Shown in pieces: positions 36,001 through 46,805 of a DNA stretch of 64,000 bases. The notes beneath the pieces are model-generated. The model was given only the letters and a program-made list of their open reading frames with translations. It had not been told where the DNA came from and made no database searches. The position numbers were made by a program, and so were the translations under genes. Within the stretch, counting starts at the first letter, position 1. The number at the start of each line of letters is the position of its first letter. Source of the DNA: Corydoras sp. C115 (taxonomy: Eukaryota; Chordata; Actinopteri; Siluriformes; Callichthyidae); assembly GCA_019802505.1 (NCBI GenBank), contig JAFMOC010000426.1, positions 76,001 to 140,000 on the forward strand, read 5' to 3'.

Positions 36001-39000
36001 ACTCATCAGTCTGAGTGTAATCAGACCTGCACTGCACGTACCGAATGGACCTCCCGTCAACCTACAGATGAAGATCCAGCCTGGTCCGGTTTATCCACAG
36101 CGGTCTCACCAACAGACGCCCAGCCTGAAGAACCAGACAGACAGTTGACCTGCTGAGCTGGAGGGTCGGCCGTGCAGTTCTGCTAAAGGAAAGATCAGAC
36201 CAGGGTTTTGGATCAGAGCCCAAACTGGACTTTAGATCAGATAACTGAAGGTCAAAGGTCCAGGATCATCTCCCGTACCTGCAGGGACAGAAGCTCCTCC
36301 GGACTCAGACGGGTCAGTTTAAACGGAGTGATCAGTCCATTCACCACCTGATGGAACAGAACCTGGAACCCAAACAGTACGTATCCAACGGGTGCTGATG
36401 ACATCACAACACGATGATGAGAACAAACCACTGACATCAAAGAACTAAAGGGTTAAAGTTTTCAATCTCAAAGATGCTTTTAGTGGTTCGAACATCATAC
36501 CTCCATTATCTTCCACTTTATCCTCTATTAGGGTCGAGGGGGAGGGGGGGGGGTTCCCCATGCCCATCCAGGGGAGAACGTTTCAGGTGCTGGGCATATA
36601 CACCCAGGACAGGGGGGGCAATCTATCGCTGGACACACACTCTCACACAGACAGACAGACACACTCTAAATGGGGCAATTTGGAGAATTCAATTGACTTG
36701 ATCCATGTTTTTGGACAGTGGGAGGAAACCGGATAACCCGGAGGAAACCCACGCAGACACAGTGAGAACTTGCAAACTCCACCCAGATGGGGATTCGAAC
36801 CAGGAATCTCTAGCGCTGAGAGGCAAACGTGCCAACCACTAAGCCACCGTGCCGCCGGTTCGAACATCAAAACCATAAAAAATAATTATGAAATAACCAA
36901 ATAAATACATCAACTTTAGAGCAGCCTGTTCCTTTGATCTCCTTAAAAGTTAAAGTTGTTAATCAGGCAGATCGTTAAATTACAACGTTGATGTTTTACT
37001 ATAATAACAAAATTAAACTACATGGACCAAAATCATGAAACATATGCTTCCAGCTCTATGAGAACAGTTTGGGGAAGGCCCTTTCCTGTTCCACCACGTG
37101 GACAAAGCATGTTTGGTGTTCACATCTTTATAAACCTTTACCCCTAAAGGAGGCGGTCCTAATGAGGTCCCGGTCCACGTTTTGGGACTCACCTTGTTCT
37201 TTGGGTCTTTGAGGTTTAACAGGAGGGACCTGTACTTGGTCCTGTACTTGTGGTCAGTGGTGTAATACATGTTGAACATCTCTCTCTCGATGTTAACGGC
37301 CAGCCTCTCGACCTCACCCTCAGGTTTGTTCAAGTCATCGCTGTTGTTCACTCTGAGGAGAACATGCTCATCAGGAACAGTGCACCGAGGCATCGACACT
37401 CGTTACTGATTAACGATCAATCAGTACCTTTTCAGCAGGGTGTCCGTGAGAGAGCGTCTGATGGCCTGTCTGATCTGCATGTTGGTGTGAGCCCGCAGCG
37501 GTCTGGACGGGGGAACTGGGGCAGGAGTGACGGGCAGGACCCGAACCTCTGGAGCTGGTGCTTTATAAGGTGCTTTGGAGCCCTCTGGTGGTCGGCATGT
37601 GCTTTTGGGGACTGATGAACCGACGCTGGTGTGTGACGCCTCAGGAAGCAGCTGTCTGGATGCCACCAGCCGGGGGGAACCTGGCATGGTTTTCTTGGCT
37701 CGGCTGGGCAGGGCGATCCGGAGTGCTTTCTGAGTGGTGCCACTCTCAGATGAAGCCTCAGGACCTTCTGATGGTGCTTTATTCTGCTCTGATGGTGGAG
37801 CTGTGGGACATTCTAAAGATGCTGCTCCTAATAATCTGGAGTGTTGATCCAGCAGACCTTCTGATGAAGACACGGCAGGTATTCCAGTCCTGAAACCCTC
37901 CGCTGGAACTGGTTGGTCTGAGCCAGAAGACTCTGATACAGTTGGGTTTCTGAGTTCTGTTTTAATCAGAGAACCTTCTGATGGAGCTGTATTCACCACA
38001 GATACCTGAATCACAGCACCTTCAGCTAAAAGCACCTTCTCCACCACATGCTCAGATAAAACCGCATCTTCTGCTGACCGTCGCACCGCAGGATCCTCTG
38101 CTGGAACGGCTTCCTCTGCAACCGGTGTCGTCACTGTACCATCTGATGAAGCTGTTCCATCAGCTGTTCCCTTAGCTGCTGATGTTCGGGTTGTTCCTAC
38201 TGCAGTGGATCTTCTGAGGAAGCTGCTCTTTGGAAAGCATGTTGAGATACAGAAGCACCTGCTGAAGTCGCATCACCAAACGACTTGGTCTGATGAGCGA
38301 CAGGCATTTTGTCAGATTGACATTCCACAGCTTTATTTTTCTGACTGAAAGCTAGAACAGAGTAAAGACAGAGGTTCGTCAGGAGAACGTTCCTGTTCAG
38401 TCACCGCTGGTGTCTCTACAAAAGAACATCTGAGGAACTTCTACTCATTAAACATGAACAGAATCAGAACCAAATTAACCAAACAGTGGTTCTAGTACCG
38501 GTGTTCTAGAAGGTTAGCAGGTTAACAAGTGAGGTCTCATGGGGTCAGGAGTACTTTGAAAAAACACTGGTCACTTAGTGTTGTCATGGTAATGATTTAT
38601 TGATGATGCAGGTGGTTCTAATCTGAAAACCGGGATCTGTGATGGCATGAGGTCAGCACCGGGGTCCACAGGATGGGGTGAGTATTAGGGTCCACAGGAT
38701 GGGGTGAGTATTAGGGTCCACAGGATGGGGTGAGTATTAGGGTCCACAGGATGGGGTGAGTATTAGGGTCCACAGGATGGGGTATCTGGGAAAGGCCCTT
38801 TTCTGTGACATAGTGCAAAAAGCTTTAGCATGAATGAGAACTGAGATTGTGAGCGAGGTCCTCTTGTTTAAAATCAGTGCCTGACCTCAGTGACCCTCTT
38901 CTGGATGAATGGACCACACTTTTAAAAGACTTCAGAGGAAGCCGATCGAGTTACAAAAAGCCTGAAGAGCACCTTCATTATACCGCACACAAAAAATGGA

Positions 39001-42000
39001 ATAACTAATAGTGATGTAACAACATGCCCCCGGGGGGCGCCCTGCCATCAGTTTTCAGATCAGCAGCCTGCGGGGCTTTCATCTCAAAGAACACACGATG
39101 GACATGAGATACTGATGTGGTCATCGGTGTCCGTCTGTCTGTCCGACCTTCATCTTCATCACAGCGTTGAGGATGAAGCAGGTTTTACAAACGTGGGTGA
39201 AAATGATGCAAGTGTCAGCCAATCAGGTGCCAGCTCTGTGATGGAGGCAGACAAAGAACCCACACCCAAAGGAAGGACCCCCGTCCCCAAAGCTTCATGA
39301 GTTCAGCATGTCTGACACCTTCTCCCATCATCATCCTCATCCCTCTGTGGTCCTGATGAAGATCTGAGAAACACACCGCGGTCCCACACACACCACCTGC
39401 CGCTCCGGTTGTGTTAAGCTCCACCCACTTCTGTGATGATTCTTAACATCAAAGCAAATCTCAGACGTCTTTAAAAAAAAAAGTCTTCATTTAAACTCTG
39501 ACTCCGCCTTCTCCGTGTTTCTGCCCGTTTAACGCGCTGCACCCAAAGAGACCGGGATAGGAAAAAAAAAAAAATACCATCAGCATTTTTGAAGAAAGAA
39601 AATCAGAGGTGTTATAAAACCCGTGCTGCTTCCTGTGATCGGAACTCCGATGTTGAATAGCCTCAGCTCTCCTGACGGGGGAGGACTTTCATTTTGCTGA
39701 CCCCTGCCGTTGCTTTCCTTTCTTACCTTTGATGTTAGAATGCACGTGTAGGTTAGTGCTGTGATAGATTAATATGAGGGTGTGGCCAATGGATCTGAAA
39801 TTAAACTAATCTGACATTAACTGGGAGGACAGGAGGTCAAAGGTCAGGGGCGTGAGGTCACAGGGGCAAACGCAGACCCGAGCGCGTGCTGTAATGACGG
39901 GAACGATCGCGTAATTACAATGTGCTTTTTTGAAGACCAAAGACTCTTCTAAATAAACTAAAAAATTATACTGCACGTTGACAACAGCGCCACCAGGTGA
40001 AGGATGTGAGTCCATGTGCGGTGAGTCTGTGTGAACTGGGAGCTGAGTCACCTGACTGAGACCAGAGCGTCACCGTGGTTACAGAGGACATCTCAACGCG
40101 GACAGATCCCAGTAATGGTGGAGGATGTTCTACGTATCCACGTGGGTCTCCGCTCTGGTTCCCTCCCACAGTGCAGAGAACTGGTGCCACCAAACACATC
40201 CACCACATGTCCATGTCTCTCTTACTGATCACTGGGATAGGCTTCAGCACTGACTGGATCCTGGAGAGCATTCGGTTTGGGACCTAAAGATCAGTGGCTG
40301 CACAACAGCGACCTCTGCTGCCTGTACCACAAACAGCAGGACAGGGATTAAGCTCGACCAATGATGGACCAGTGTTTGGGGTTGGTGAAGAGACTCATTT
40401 GATTGGGTAGAAAAGTGTGTGTTTGGGGCGGGGGTGCAGGCCCCACCCCGACCCGGTGTTTAATACTCGAATTGGTCCAGGTTTCTCCCAGAACACGATC
40501 TTCAGGTTCTCTACACATTCTGAAGACTGTAAGCAGAGCTCAGGTCAGGTACTGATGACCTGTTGGAGGACTCCTTGTCTTTGGTTCAATGAAGAAGGTT
40601 CTTATGGACTTCGAGCGAGCTGTGAGTGGGTTGCTGTGATGATGTAGAAGATGGAGCATCAACACGACCCCCTCCCCCACCCAGGTTCTCAGAACTTCAC
40701 AGATGGACCCGTTACAGACGTTACCGTGTGAACTGGACCTGCAGCTCGTCCTTTTGGACACTCGATCTGACCCAGAGAGCTTTTCCATGACAGGATGTGT
40801 TTGAGTTCCAGGTGTGTGTGTGTGTGTGTGTGTGTTTGTGTGTGCACATGCACCTGATGCTGGGGGGTGTCAACGAAACCGTGACCCAGAACCAAGCTGC
40901 TTAGATCTTTGGAGGTGATTGGTCATCAGTGGATGGAGATCACGGTGTGAGTTGGTTCTGCAAACGGCTGATTAGAACCTCTGGGACCAAAGACTAAACA
41001 CAAGACAGCGAGCCAGCGGGACAGAATGACTCAAACGTCCCTCGTTAAATGAGACAAGAACATTTCTCAGACTGTACTGAATCCAGAACGTGCAGGTTCT
41101 AGATTTCGGGAAGGGTTTGTTCTGGACGTGATCATGTGTTTTGGTTCAATCTAGAGTGTTCTGGCTGATCAGGTCATTTTGAAAGGCATGTGCTCTGTTA
41201 TGGAACCTTCATCCCATCATTCATTTATTCATTCATTATCTTCAGCTTTATCCTCTATTAGGGTCGCGGGGGGGTGTTCCCCATGCTCATCCAGGGGAGA
41301 ACGTCTCGGGCGCTGGGCAGATACACCCAGGACAGGGGGGCAATCTATCGCTGGGCACAAAACTCACTCACACAGACACACTCTATATGGGGCAATTTGG
41401 AGAACTCCATTGACTTGATCCATGTTTTTGGACTGTGGGAGGAAACCGGAGAACCCGGAGGAAACCCACGCGGACACGGGGAGGACATGGAAACTCAGAT
41501 GGGGATTCGAGAGGGGAATCCCTAGTGCTGAGAGGAGAACATGCCAACAACTAAGCCACCGTGCAGCCTCATCCCATCATCCCATCCCAAAATATCAAAC
41601 CCTGAAGGTCACCGAGGTCACGGCCTCGATTCCTCGTGTTGATGGATGGAAACAGAGAGGCTGAAGGTCACATGACCCGAGTCCTGACGTGTATGAACCC
41701 CACCCATGTGACGTGTGTTGTGGTTTTGTTGTTGGTGGAGATCTGAAGGTTCTAATCCTCATGTGGAACATCAGATCTGCTGGACTCCAGGTTTGTGAGT
41801 GAGTGAGATGTTAGATGTTCCGTTCAGTGAACACTTAAAACCATTATGATTATAAACAAACAACATGAACAGAAGTTTGAGGACAGACCTTTGAACGGGG
41901 GTTTCATACGGTCCGGTCACGTCAGATTCAGGGTGACCGCTGTTATTAGACTTTATTATATAATTAATGTACTGTGTTCATTAGGTCTGAGGTGATGGAC

Positions 42001-45000
42001 TGCAGTGGACAGGACCAGCGCCTCATGAGAGCATCAGCAGTGGAACAGCTGGTGGAGAACCTGACCCGGTCACTCAACACCAGCTCCATGACGCAGAACG
42101 AGAACGTCTCTACTCTACAAACACCGAGATCCTCCACCCCCCTCCCCCACCCCGTCCTACAGAGGAACGATAGAGCATCATCAGGACCACACCACTCTGC
42201 AGCCAATCAGAAGTGCTGATGGAAAGATCCTCTGGTTCTCGCCTCCGTCTCTTGGACATTTACACTGAACACTGCGACGTCAGACGGCATTTACCCATGA
42301 GCCATCGCTCCCCAACGTGACCGAAGGGTAAGATTAGGATACGTTCTGCTGGGTTGGTGAAAGACAGGGATAGGCAGGGAGATCATGTGACCTCACCCAT
42401 GCCCCATATAATCCCACAGCAGTGTGTATCAGTACTGTATTAAGAACTGTATGAGGACACCAGCTCAGTTCTCCAGGAACCGGTACTAATATTGGCTCCA
42501 ATGGGATCGGTACCCAACCAGCATGTGCCTTCTATTCCATCAGACTGACCTCTGACATCATCAATGTTAATGTGAGCCACGTTAATGTCGTTAAAGAGAA
42601 CTCCGGAGACGGTGAGCGCACGCTTCCATCGAGCTTCATACGTGATGTTGTGCGGTCTGGCCACCAGAGGGCACACTGTACTCTACTGTTCATACTGCAG
42701 GCGACGTTCTTTACTGCGGGGTGATGCTACGTTTGTTTTCCTTTGTGAATTTCAAGATCTTTGACTCAGACGGTTTATTATAAAGCAAGTTGTAATTACA
42801 CCGCCGTGAGTCTGCACACAGCACCGCGCAGCCTTAAACACGCGCAACAGTCGCCCCGCGGCCGCAGGCGCTGCTTTCAGAATAAAGTTAAACAGATTTA
42901 ATCTTTTAGATTAATGTGCAGTTTAATGGAATTGAAATACTGGGGAACTTACCTGCTGCAGTGTCTTTCTCTCATGATTACCAAACATGTGATGGATGTG
43001 TGTGTGTGTGTGTATGCTATAACCCCTGTGTGATACATACTGGTTTTGTAAAACAGTGATGGAGCGAATGATGCAGGTTCCACGATCGCTCTGTGATCAG
43101 GCTCCAGGCTCAGGGGAGCAGTGGGAGCTGAATTCCCGACGTTCTTCTCCTCCACGGGCTTCTCTGTAAACTTCTTCCTGAACAGCTTTCCCAGGTTCTG
43201 GATCTGAAACCAAAAAATATTCAGAATTAACCATTTATCTACAGAAGGTTCAGTCTGCAGTGAGAATCAAGCATCATCTCATATCACCCCCCCACCCCAC
43301 ATCAAAGACCTGTATATATACACACACTATAAAATATATATATTCTTGATTGGGCAAATATTCCGGTTTGTCTTTATGGCGTAACCAGACGTTGTTTCTT
43401 GCTTTGCTCTCGATGACGATCAAAAAGTCCAAATGTCTTTATCCAAAAACTCTAAAGATTCATTTTTATTTTAAAATAACAATGACGTCAGTGAATTTAC
43501 TGAACCTGCATTCTCAGTCATTAAATACAGATCCATGATAGCGTTTCATCCACAGCCCACAAGATGGCGCCAAAGCACATCACATTAGAACACCGTGGGA
43601 TCCATTAACAGTTTATTTAATAATAATTAATTAAAAACACTAGCATGTAATAATGCGTCATGTCTCAGTTCTCACTATTACTTACAGACTGTAAAAATCA
43701 TCATCAATTAATTAATTAATATAAACTTTATTAAAATGCTTCCCGGTTTATTTGTGTTGTTGTACAGGGTATAGGTTCGCATTACCGTGAGCACCCTTTA
43801 GGGGTAACGGAGTGGAGGTAAAGCAGTGTGTCATTAGAATGTATGAGGGGGCAGTGAGGGGTGCTGTACCTTCAGCGCAGGTTTAACAGCAGGTTTAGAC
43901 CTGAGCTCGGGCTGAGCTTTGGGTTCTGGAATGTTCTGCATGGCTGTGGCGGCGTGCCGGATGATGCACTGGTGACCGCAGTACACCGATTCGGGCAGAG
44001 AGTCGTTACCGCAGCCCGGTCCGATACACTTCGCCACCGCGGCCCCGTCCCCCGTCATCTCCACCTCCTTCAGCTCCTCCACCTGAGACGACACTCACAG
44101 CTCAGCTCAGCGCCCCAACGCGGACCTCGCACTGCTCTGAACACACTGACCCACGTCCACCTCAACACGAGGGGATTATAAAGGTCAAAGGTCATGGTCA
44201 CTGTGACCTCAGAGACTCATCAGATCAAAGTGTTCAGTGTGTTTACACTCTACATCAGACATGTGACCGAGGTTCCTACATCAAATAATAACGACATTAA
44301 AAATAATTAAAGTTAGTTTTGCATTTTGGGAGAAATTAATTAATAAAGTGGAACCTGCACAAACTTCAGGTTTAGTAAATGTTAAATATTTAAATATGTT
44401 TAAAAAATGTAAATAAAATAAAATAATTAAATAAACTATAAAAATTTAAATAAAATAATTAAATTAAATAAAATAAAATAAAAATTAAACAAAATAAAAT
44501 AACTAAAGTTAAATATTTAAATATGTTTAAATAATTCAAATAAAATAATCAAATAAAATATTTAAAAAATTTATAAAATAATTAAATAAAAGAAAAGAAA
44601 AATAAAATAATTAAAGTTCGTTTGCATTTTGGGAGAAATTAATTAATAAAGTGGAACCTGCACAAACTTTAGGTTTAGTAAATGTAAAATTTTTAAATAT
44701 GTTTAAATAAATAAAATAAAATAATTAAATAAAATATAAATTATTAAATAAAATTATAAAATAAAATAAAATAAAATTTAAATAAAATAAAAATAAAATA
44801 TTTAAAGTTCGTTTGCATTTTGGGAGAAATTAATTAATAAAGTGGAACCTGCACAAACTTCAGGTTTAGTAAATGTTAAATATTTAAATATGTTTAAAAA
44901 ATGTTAATAAAATAAAATAATTAAATAAAATATAAAAATTTAAATAAAATAATAAAATTAAATTAAAATAAAATAAAAATTAAACAAAATAAAATAATTA

Positions 45001-45267
45001 AATAAAATATTAAAAAAATTAATAAAATAATTAAATAAAAGAAAAGAAAAAAAAATAAAATAATTAAAGTTCGTTTGCATTTTGGGAGAAATGAATTAAT
45101 AAAGTGGAACCTGCACAAACTTTAGGTTTAGTAAATGTTAAATATTTAAATGTTTAAAGCAGCCCGACACATACGTTTAATAAGCTTTATAACTGAATTA
45201 TGTTTATGAAGCTTAATACAGCAGGGTGTTTATAAAGTTTAATACACTGCAGCTCTATAGAGTCGAG

Positions 45268-45319
<52 letters not shown>

Positions 45320-46471
45320 TAAGAATTCGGACCGGGTCAAAGCAGGTCCAGACATATTACCGGTTGGAAGAACTTGATTTTCCTCTTGGTGCTGAGGCCG
45401 GTGGCTTTTCGGATCTTCCCTTTAATGCTGTCGTCCTCACTGGGGCGCTCCTCTCCGGCCGAGGAGGAGAACAGGCTTTCGGAGGAGGAGCTCAGCGGCG
45501 CCTTACAGAGCACGGACCGGACGGGCGGGTCGATCGGACTGGGACACGGAGAACAGTCGGGACAGATGTAGTCCTCTCCGTTCTTCTCCAGCAGCAGCCC
45601 CCGCGACTCGCTGATGCCCACGCAGTCCCCGTGGAACCACTCCTGACAGCGGTCACAGCAGATCATGAACCTGCGGGGCAGAGACACGGCTCAGTGTACC
45701 CCAAAAGATCAAAGGAACACTTCAGAAGCATCCCCCACGTGAACATCAGAGCCATGGACACTCAGAACATTCATTTATTTATATATACAGAGTTCTGAAG
45801 AACTGTGATCGGACGAGCGGTAGAGAACAGAGAGCCAATAGAAACCCTTGGTTCCGCGCAGGGTGGAGAACCACTCGCCTGTTGTTATGGGTCTGTCGAC
45901 AGATACAGTACAGAGCGTTGGGGTCGCTGTCGTCTCCGTCCTCTGAGGACGTCCCCGGGTTCCTGAACACCGCTCGTCCCCGATGCTCCTGCTCACACTC
46001 CGTACGTTTACCGTCCTCGTCCTTCATCACATGTCCCGCAGCAGGTCCTCCACCTCCACCTCCACCCCTCTCCTCCACCTTCCTCCGGTTCCTGACCCTC
46101 TCTTGAAGCTCGCGGAGCGTCAGCTCGTCGCTGTCCGACGTCTCCCTCTCCGATTTGGGTCTCCGTTTTGTCTTCTCGGTTAGGTCCGGCTGTGAGGTCA
46201 GGTCTATAACCACCGGCGCAGACCTCCGCCCGCCCCGCCCTCGTTGCGTGCCGGGCGACGGCCCCTCGGCGACCTGCCGGCCCCTCCCACGGCCCCGCCC
46301 TCGGGCGCGCTGCTGGCGGCCGCCCCGGCGCGGGGTCAACACGTTCAGGTCCACGTTTCCGATCTCCTCCATGAACTCACGCCGGGCGATGGTGCTCCGA
46401 CGGAAGCCCCAGGTTTTGGCGGGCTCTTTGGGTGAGGCCCCGTCCGTCTCCGGACCCCCGGGTCCCTCCAT
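28875..46471 (-). CDS. dido1: Death-inducer obliterator 1 (DIDO1), long isoform
   Basis: Coding exons in transcript order: 46471-45879, 45670-45361, 44082-43870, 43203-43041, 38351-37428, 37352-37193, 36362-36279, 36182-36150, 36010-35839, 35077-34588, 34509-34356, 34095-34006, 33829-33634 and 33064-28875. This is about 2,590 codons if one missing base in the 38351-37428 exon is allowed for. Domains in order: the N-terminal KTWGFRRSTIARRE motif; a PHD finger beginning ALYCICRQTHNNR and continuing FMICCDRCQEWFHGDC; a second Cys-rich stretch KCIGPGC; a TFIIS-central-like domain (LAVNIEREMFNMYY, LLLNLKDPKN, LSPEELL); a SPOC domain (FWKGFLNMQSVAKFVTK to YLVPLGSN); and a long disordered tail with YDPEEEY repeats and Arg/Ser-rich sequence. 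The family is nuclear, reads H3K4me3 and contacts RNA polymerase II. The first intron after the ATG exon uses a GC donor. Confidence 0.94.
33194..33539 (-). mobile_element. tRNA-derived SINE in the last dido1 intron
   Basis: Full-length inverted copy between the SPOC exons. A 12-base direct repeat, GTTGATTTAATT, flanks it at about 33178 and 33539, marking a recent insertion. A long G run replaces the usual short one near 33231-33249. Confidence 0.87.
34113..34240 (+). repeat. Unclassified interspersed repeat B, copy 2
   Basis: Matches the copy at 12015 through TTCCTCTACA, CTTTGGTATGTTCTCTGAT and GAGCAGGTGTTATTA. It lies in a dido1 intron. Confidence 0.55.
35116..35780. mobile_element. PIF/Harbinger-like nonautonomous DNA transposon
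   Basis: The 665-base element has terminal inverted repeats AGGCTCATTTATGCTC and AGCCTCATTTATACTC (14 of 16 identical), flanked on both sides by TAA. A three-base TWA target duplication is the hallmark of the PIF/Harbinger superfamily. Internal sequence is rich in CGTACG and ACGGA motifs near both ends. A 70-codon open frame inside is too short to be a transposase. It sits in a dido1 intron. Confidence 0.7.
36495..36857 (-). mobile_element. tRNA-derived SINE in a dido1 intron
   Basis: Inverted full-length copy. The 13-base direct repeat GGTTCGAACATCA flanks it (about 36485 and 36856), showing insertion by target-primed reverse transcription. Confidence 0.87.
37055..37125 (+). mobile_element. 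Decayed Tc1-like fragment in a dido1 intron
   Basis: Contains ACAGTTTGGGGAAGGCCCTT followed by TCCTGTTCCA, which matches the FGEGPFLF segment of fish Tc1-like transposases. Short and noncoding. The same start motif occurs near 731-758 and 51055-51075. Confidence 0.45.
37428..38351 (-). CDS. dido1: dido1 exon 6 with an apparent one-base frameshift
   Basis: The acceptor TTCTAG ends at 38352 and the donor begins at 37427. Exon 5 hands over phase 1, so the exon opens in the frame reading FSQKNKAVECQ. That frame reaches a TAG at about 38205-38207. The frame required by the donor, which leads into the TFIIS-like domain, is open only from about 38270 downward. The exon is 924 bases, whereas the phases of its neighbours require one more base (or two fewer). 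Both frames share the same Ser/Glu/Ala-rich composition with SSED or SSDG motifs, so the break lies near 38200-38270. The linker is low-complexity and poorly conserved, so the exact site cannot be fixed. Confidence 0.7.
38667..38785. repeat. 26-bp minisatellite, about five copies
   Basis: The unit combines GTCCACAGGATGGGG and TGAGTATTAGG and repeats nearly perfectly inside the 4.7-kb dido1 intron 5. Confidence 0.85.
38790..38945 (+). mobile_element. Decayed Tc1-like fragment in dido1 intron 5
   Basis: Runs from GGGAAAGGCCCTTTTCTGTG through GAGATTGTGAGCGAGGTCC to CTGGATGAATGGACC, the order found in transposase 3' ends, but carries stops in all frames. Confidence 0.45.
41217..41570 (-). mobile_element. 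tRNA-derived SINE in dido1 intron 5
   Basis: Inverted full-length copy flanked by CTTCATCCCATCAT and CCTCATCCCATCAT, a 14-base target duplication with one difference. Confidence 0.85.
44311..45160. repeat. AT-rich tandem array in dido1 intron 3
   Basis: Four units each begin TTTGCATTTTGGGAGAAAT at about 44316, 44619, 44811 and 45073, then AATAAAGTGGAACCTGCAC, followed by a variable (AAATAAAAT)n-like segment. Spacings of about 303, 192 and 262 bases show that the AT-rich part changes length while the head is conserved. Confidence 0.85.
45271..45319. repeat. (TG)n microsatellite downstream of the dido1 PHD exon
   Basis: Forty-nine bases of TG on the plus strand, so CA in the dido1 transcript, 40 bases after the exon 3 donor. 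Intronic CA repeats near donors can modulate splicing in other genes. Confidence 0.85.
45361..45670 (-). CDS. dido1: dido1 exon carrying most of the PHD finger
   Basis: This 310-base exon encodes the second part of the PHD zinc finger, including FMICCDRCQEWFHGDCVG, the ISESRG linker and the closing YICPDC. In the family this domain binds histone H3 trimethylated on lysine 4. A Ser-rich, acidic tail and the conserved KFFQPV motif follow. Both splice borders are canonical on this exon; the partner donor upstream is GC. Confidence 0.9.
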
Positions 46472-46805
46472 CTTCTGAATTAGGATGCTGCAAAATAATA
46501 ATAATGAAAAATAAAAAAAAAAGATAATACATTTATTTTAAACAACAATTTGCTAAATGCAGTTCATATATTTGAGTTTTCTGATTAAGAGTGGACTGAA
46601 ATTAAAGCACGATCAATTAACAGATTAGAAAAAGGTCTGAATTACAGAGATCAAAGAAAATAAATAAACAATAAACCATGTGATAATTAACATCGTTTAA
46701 GATCGCAATAATAACAGAATAAAAGATCAAAGAAAACCCAATGTATCTGAAAGTTCAGAACAACAATCTGTACGTAATTAAAAACCCATTAATGTAAATA
46801 AATAA

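Larger units (their letters stand above)
38352..43040 (-). other. dido1 intron 5
   Basis: A 4.7-kb intron containing a minisatellite, a Tc1-like fragment, an old SINE-like fragment near 40100-40280, a CA/TG repeat at 40811-40845 and a full SINE at 41217. No nested gene is recognisable; short open frames lack protein-like composition. Confidence 0.6.

Noticed and set aside
38205..38280. A hidden intron as explanation for the dido1 exon 6 frame break.
   Set aside because: The only GT...AG pair that would bridge it is about 50 bases long, shorter than credible vertebrate introns.
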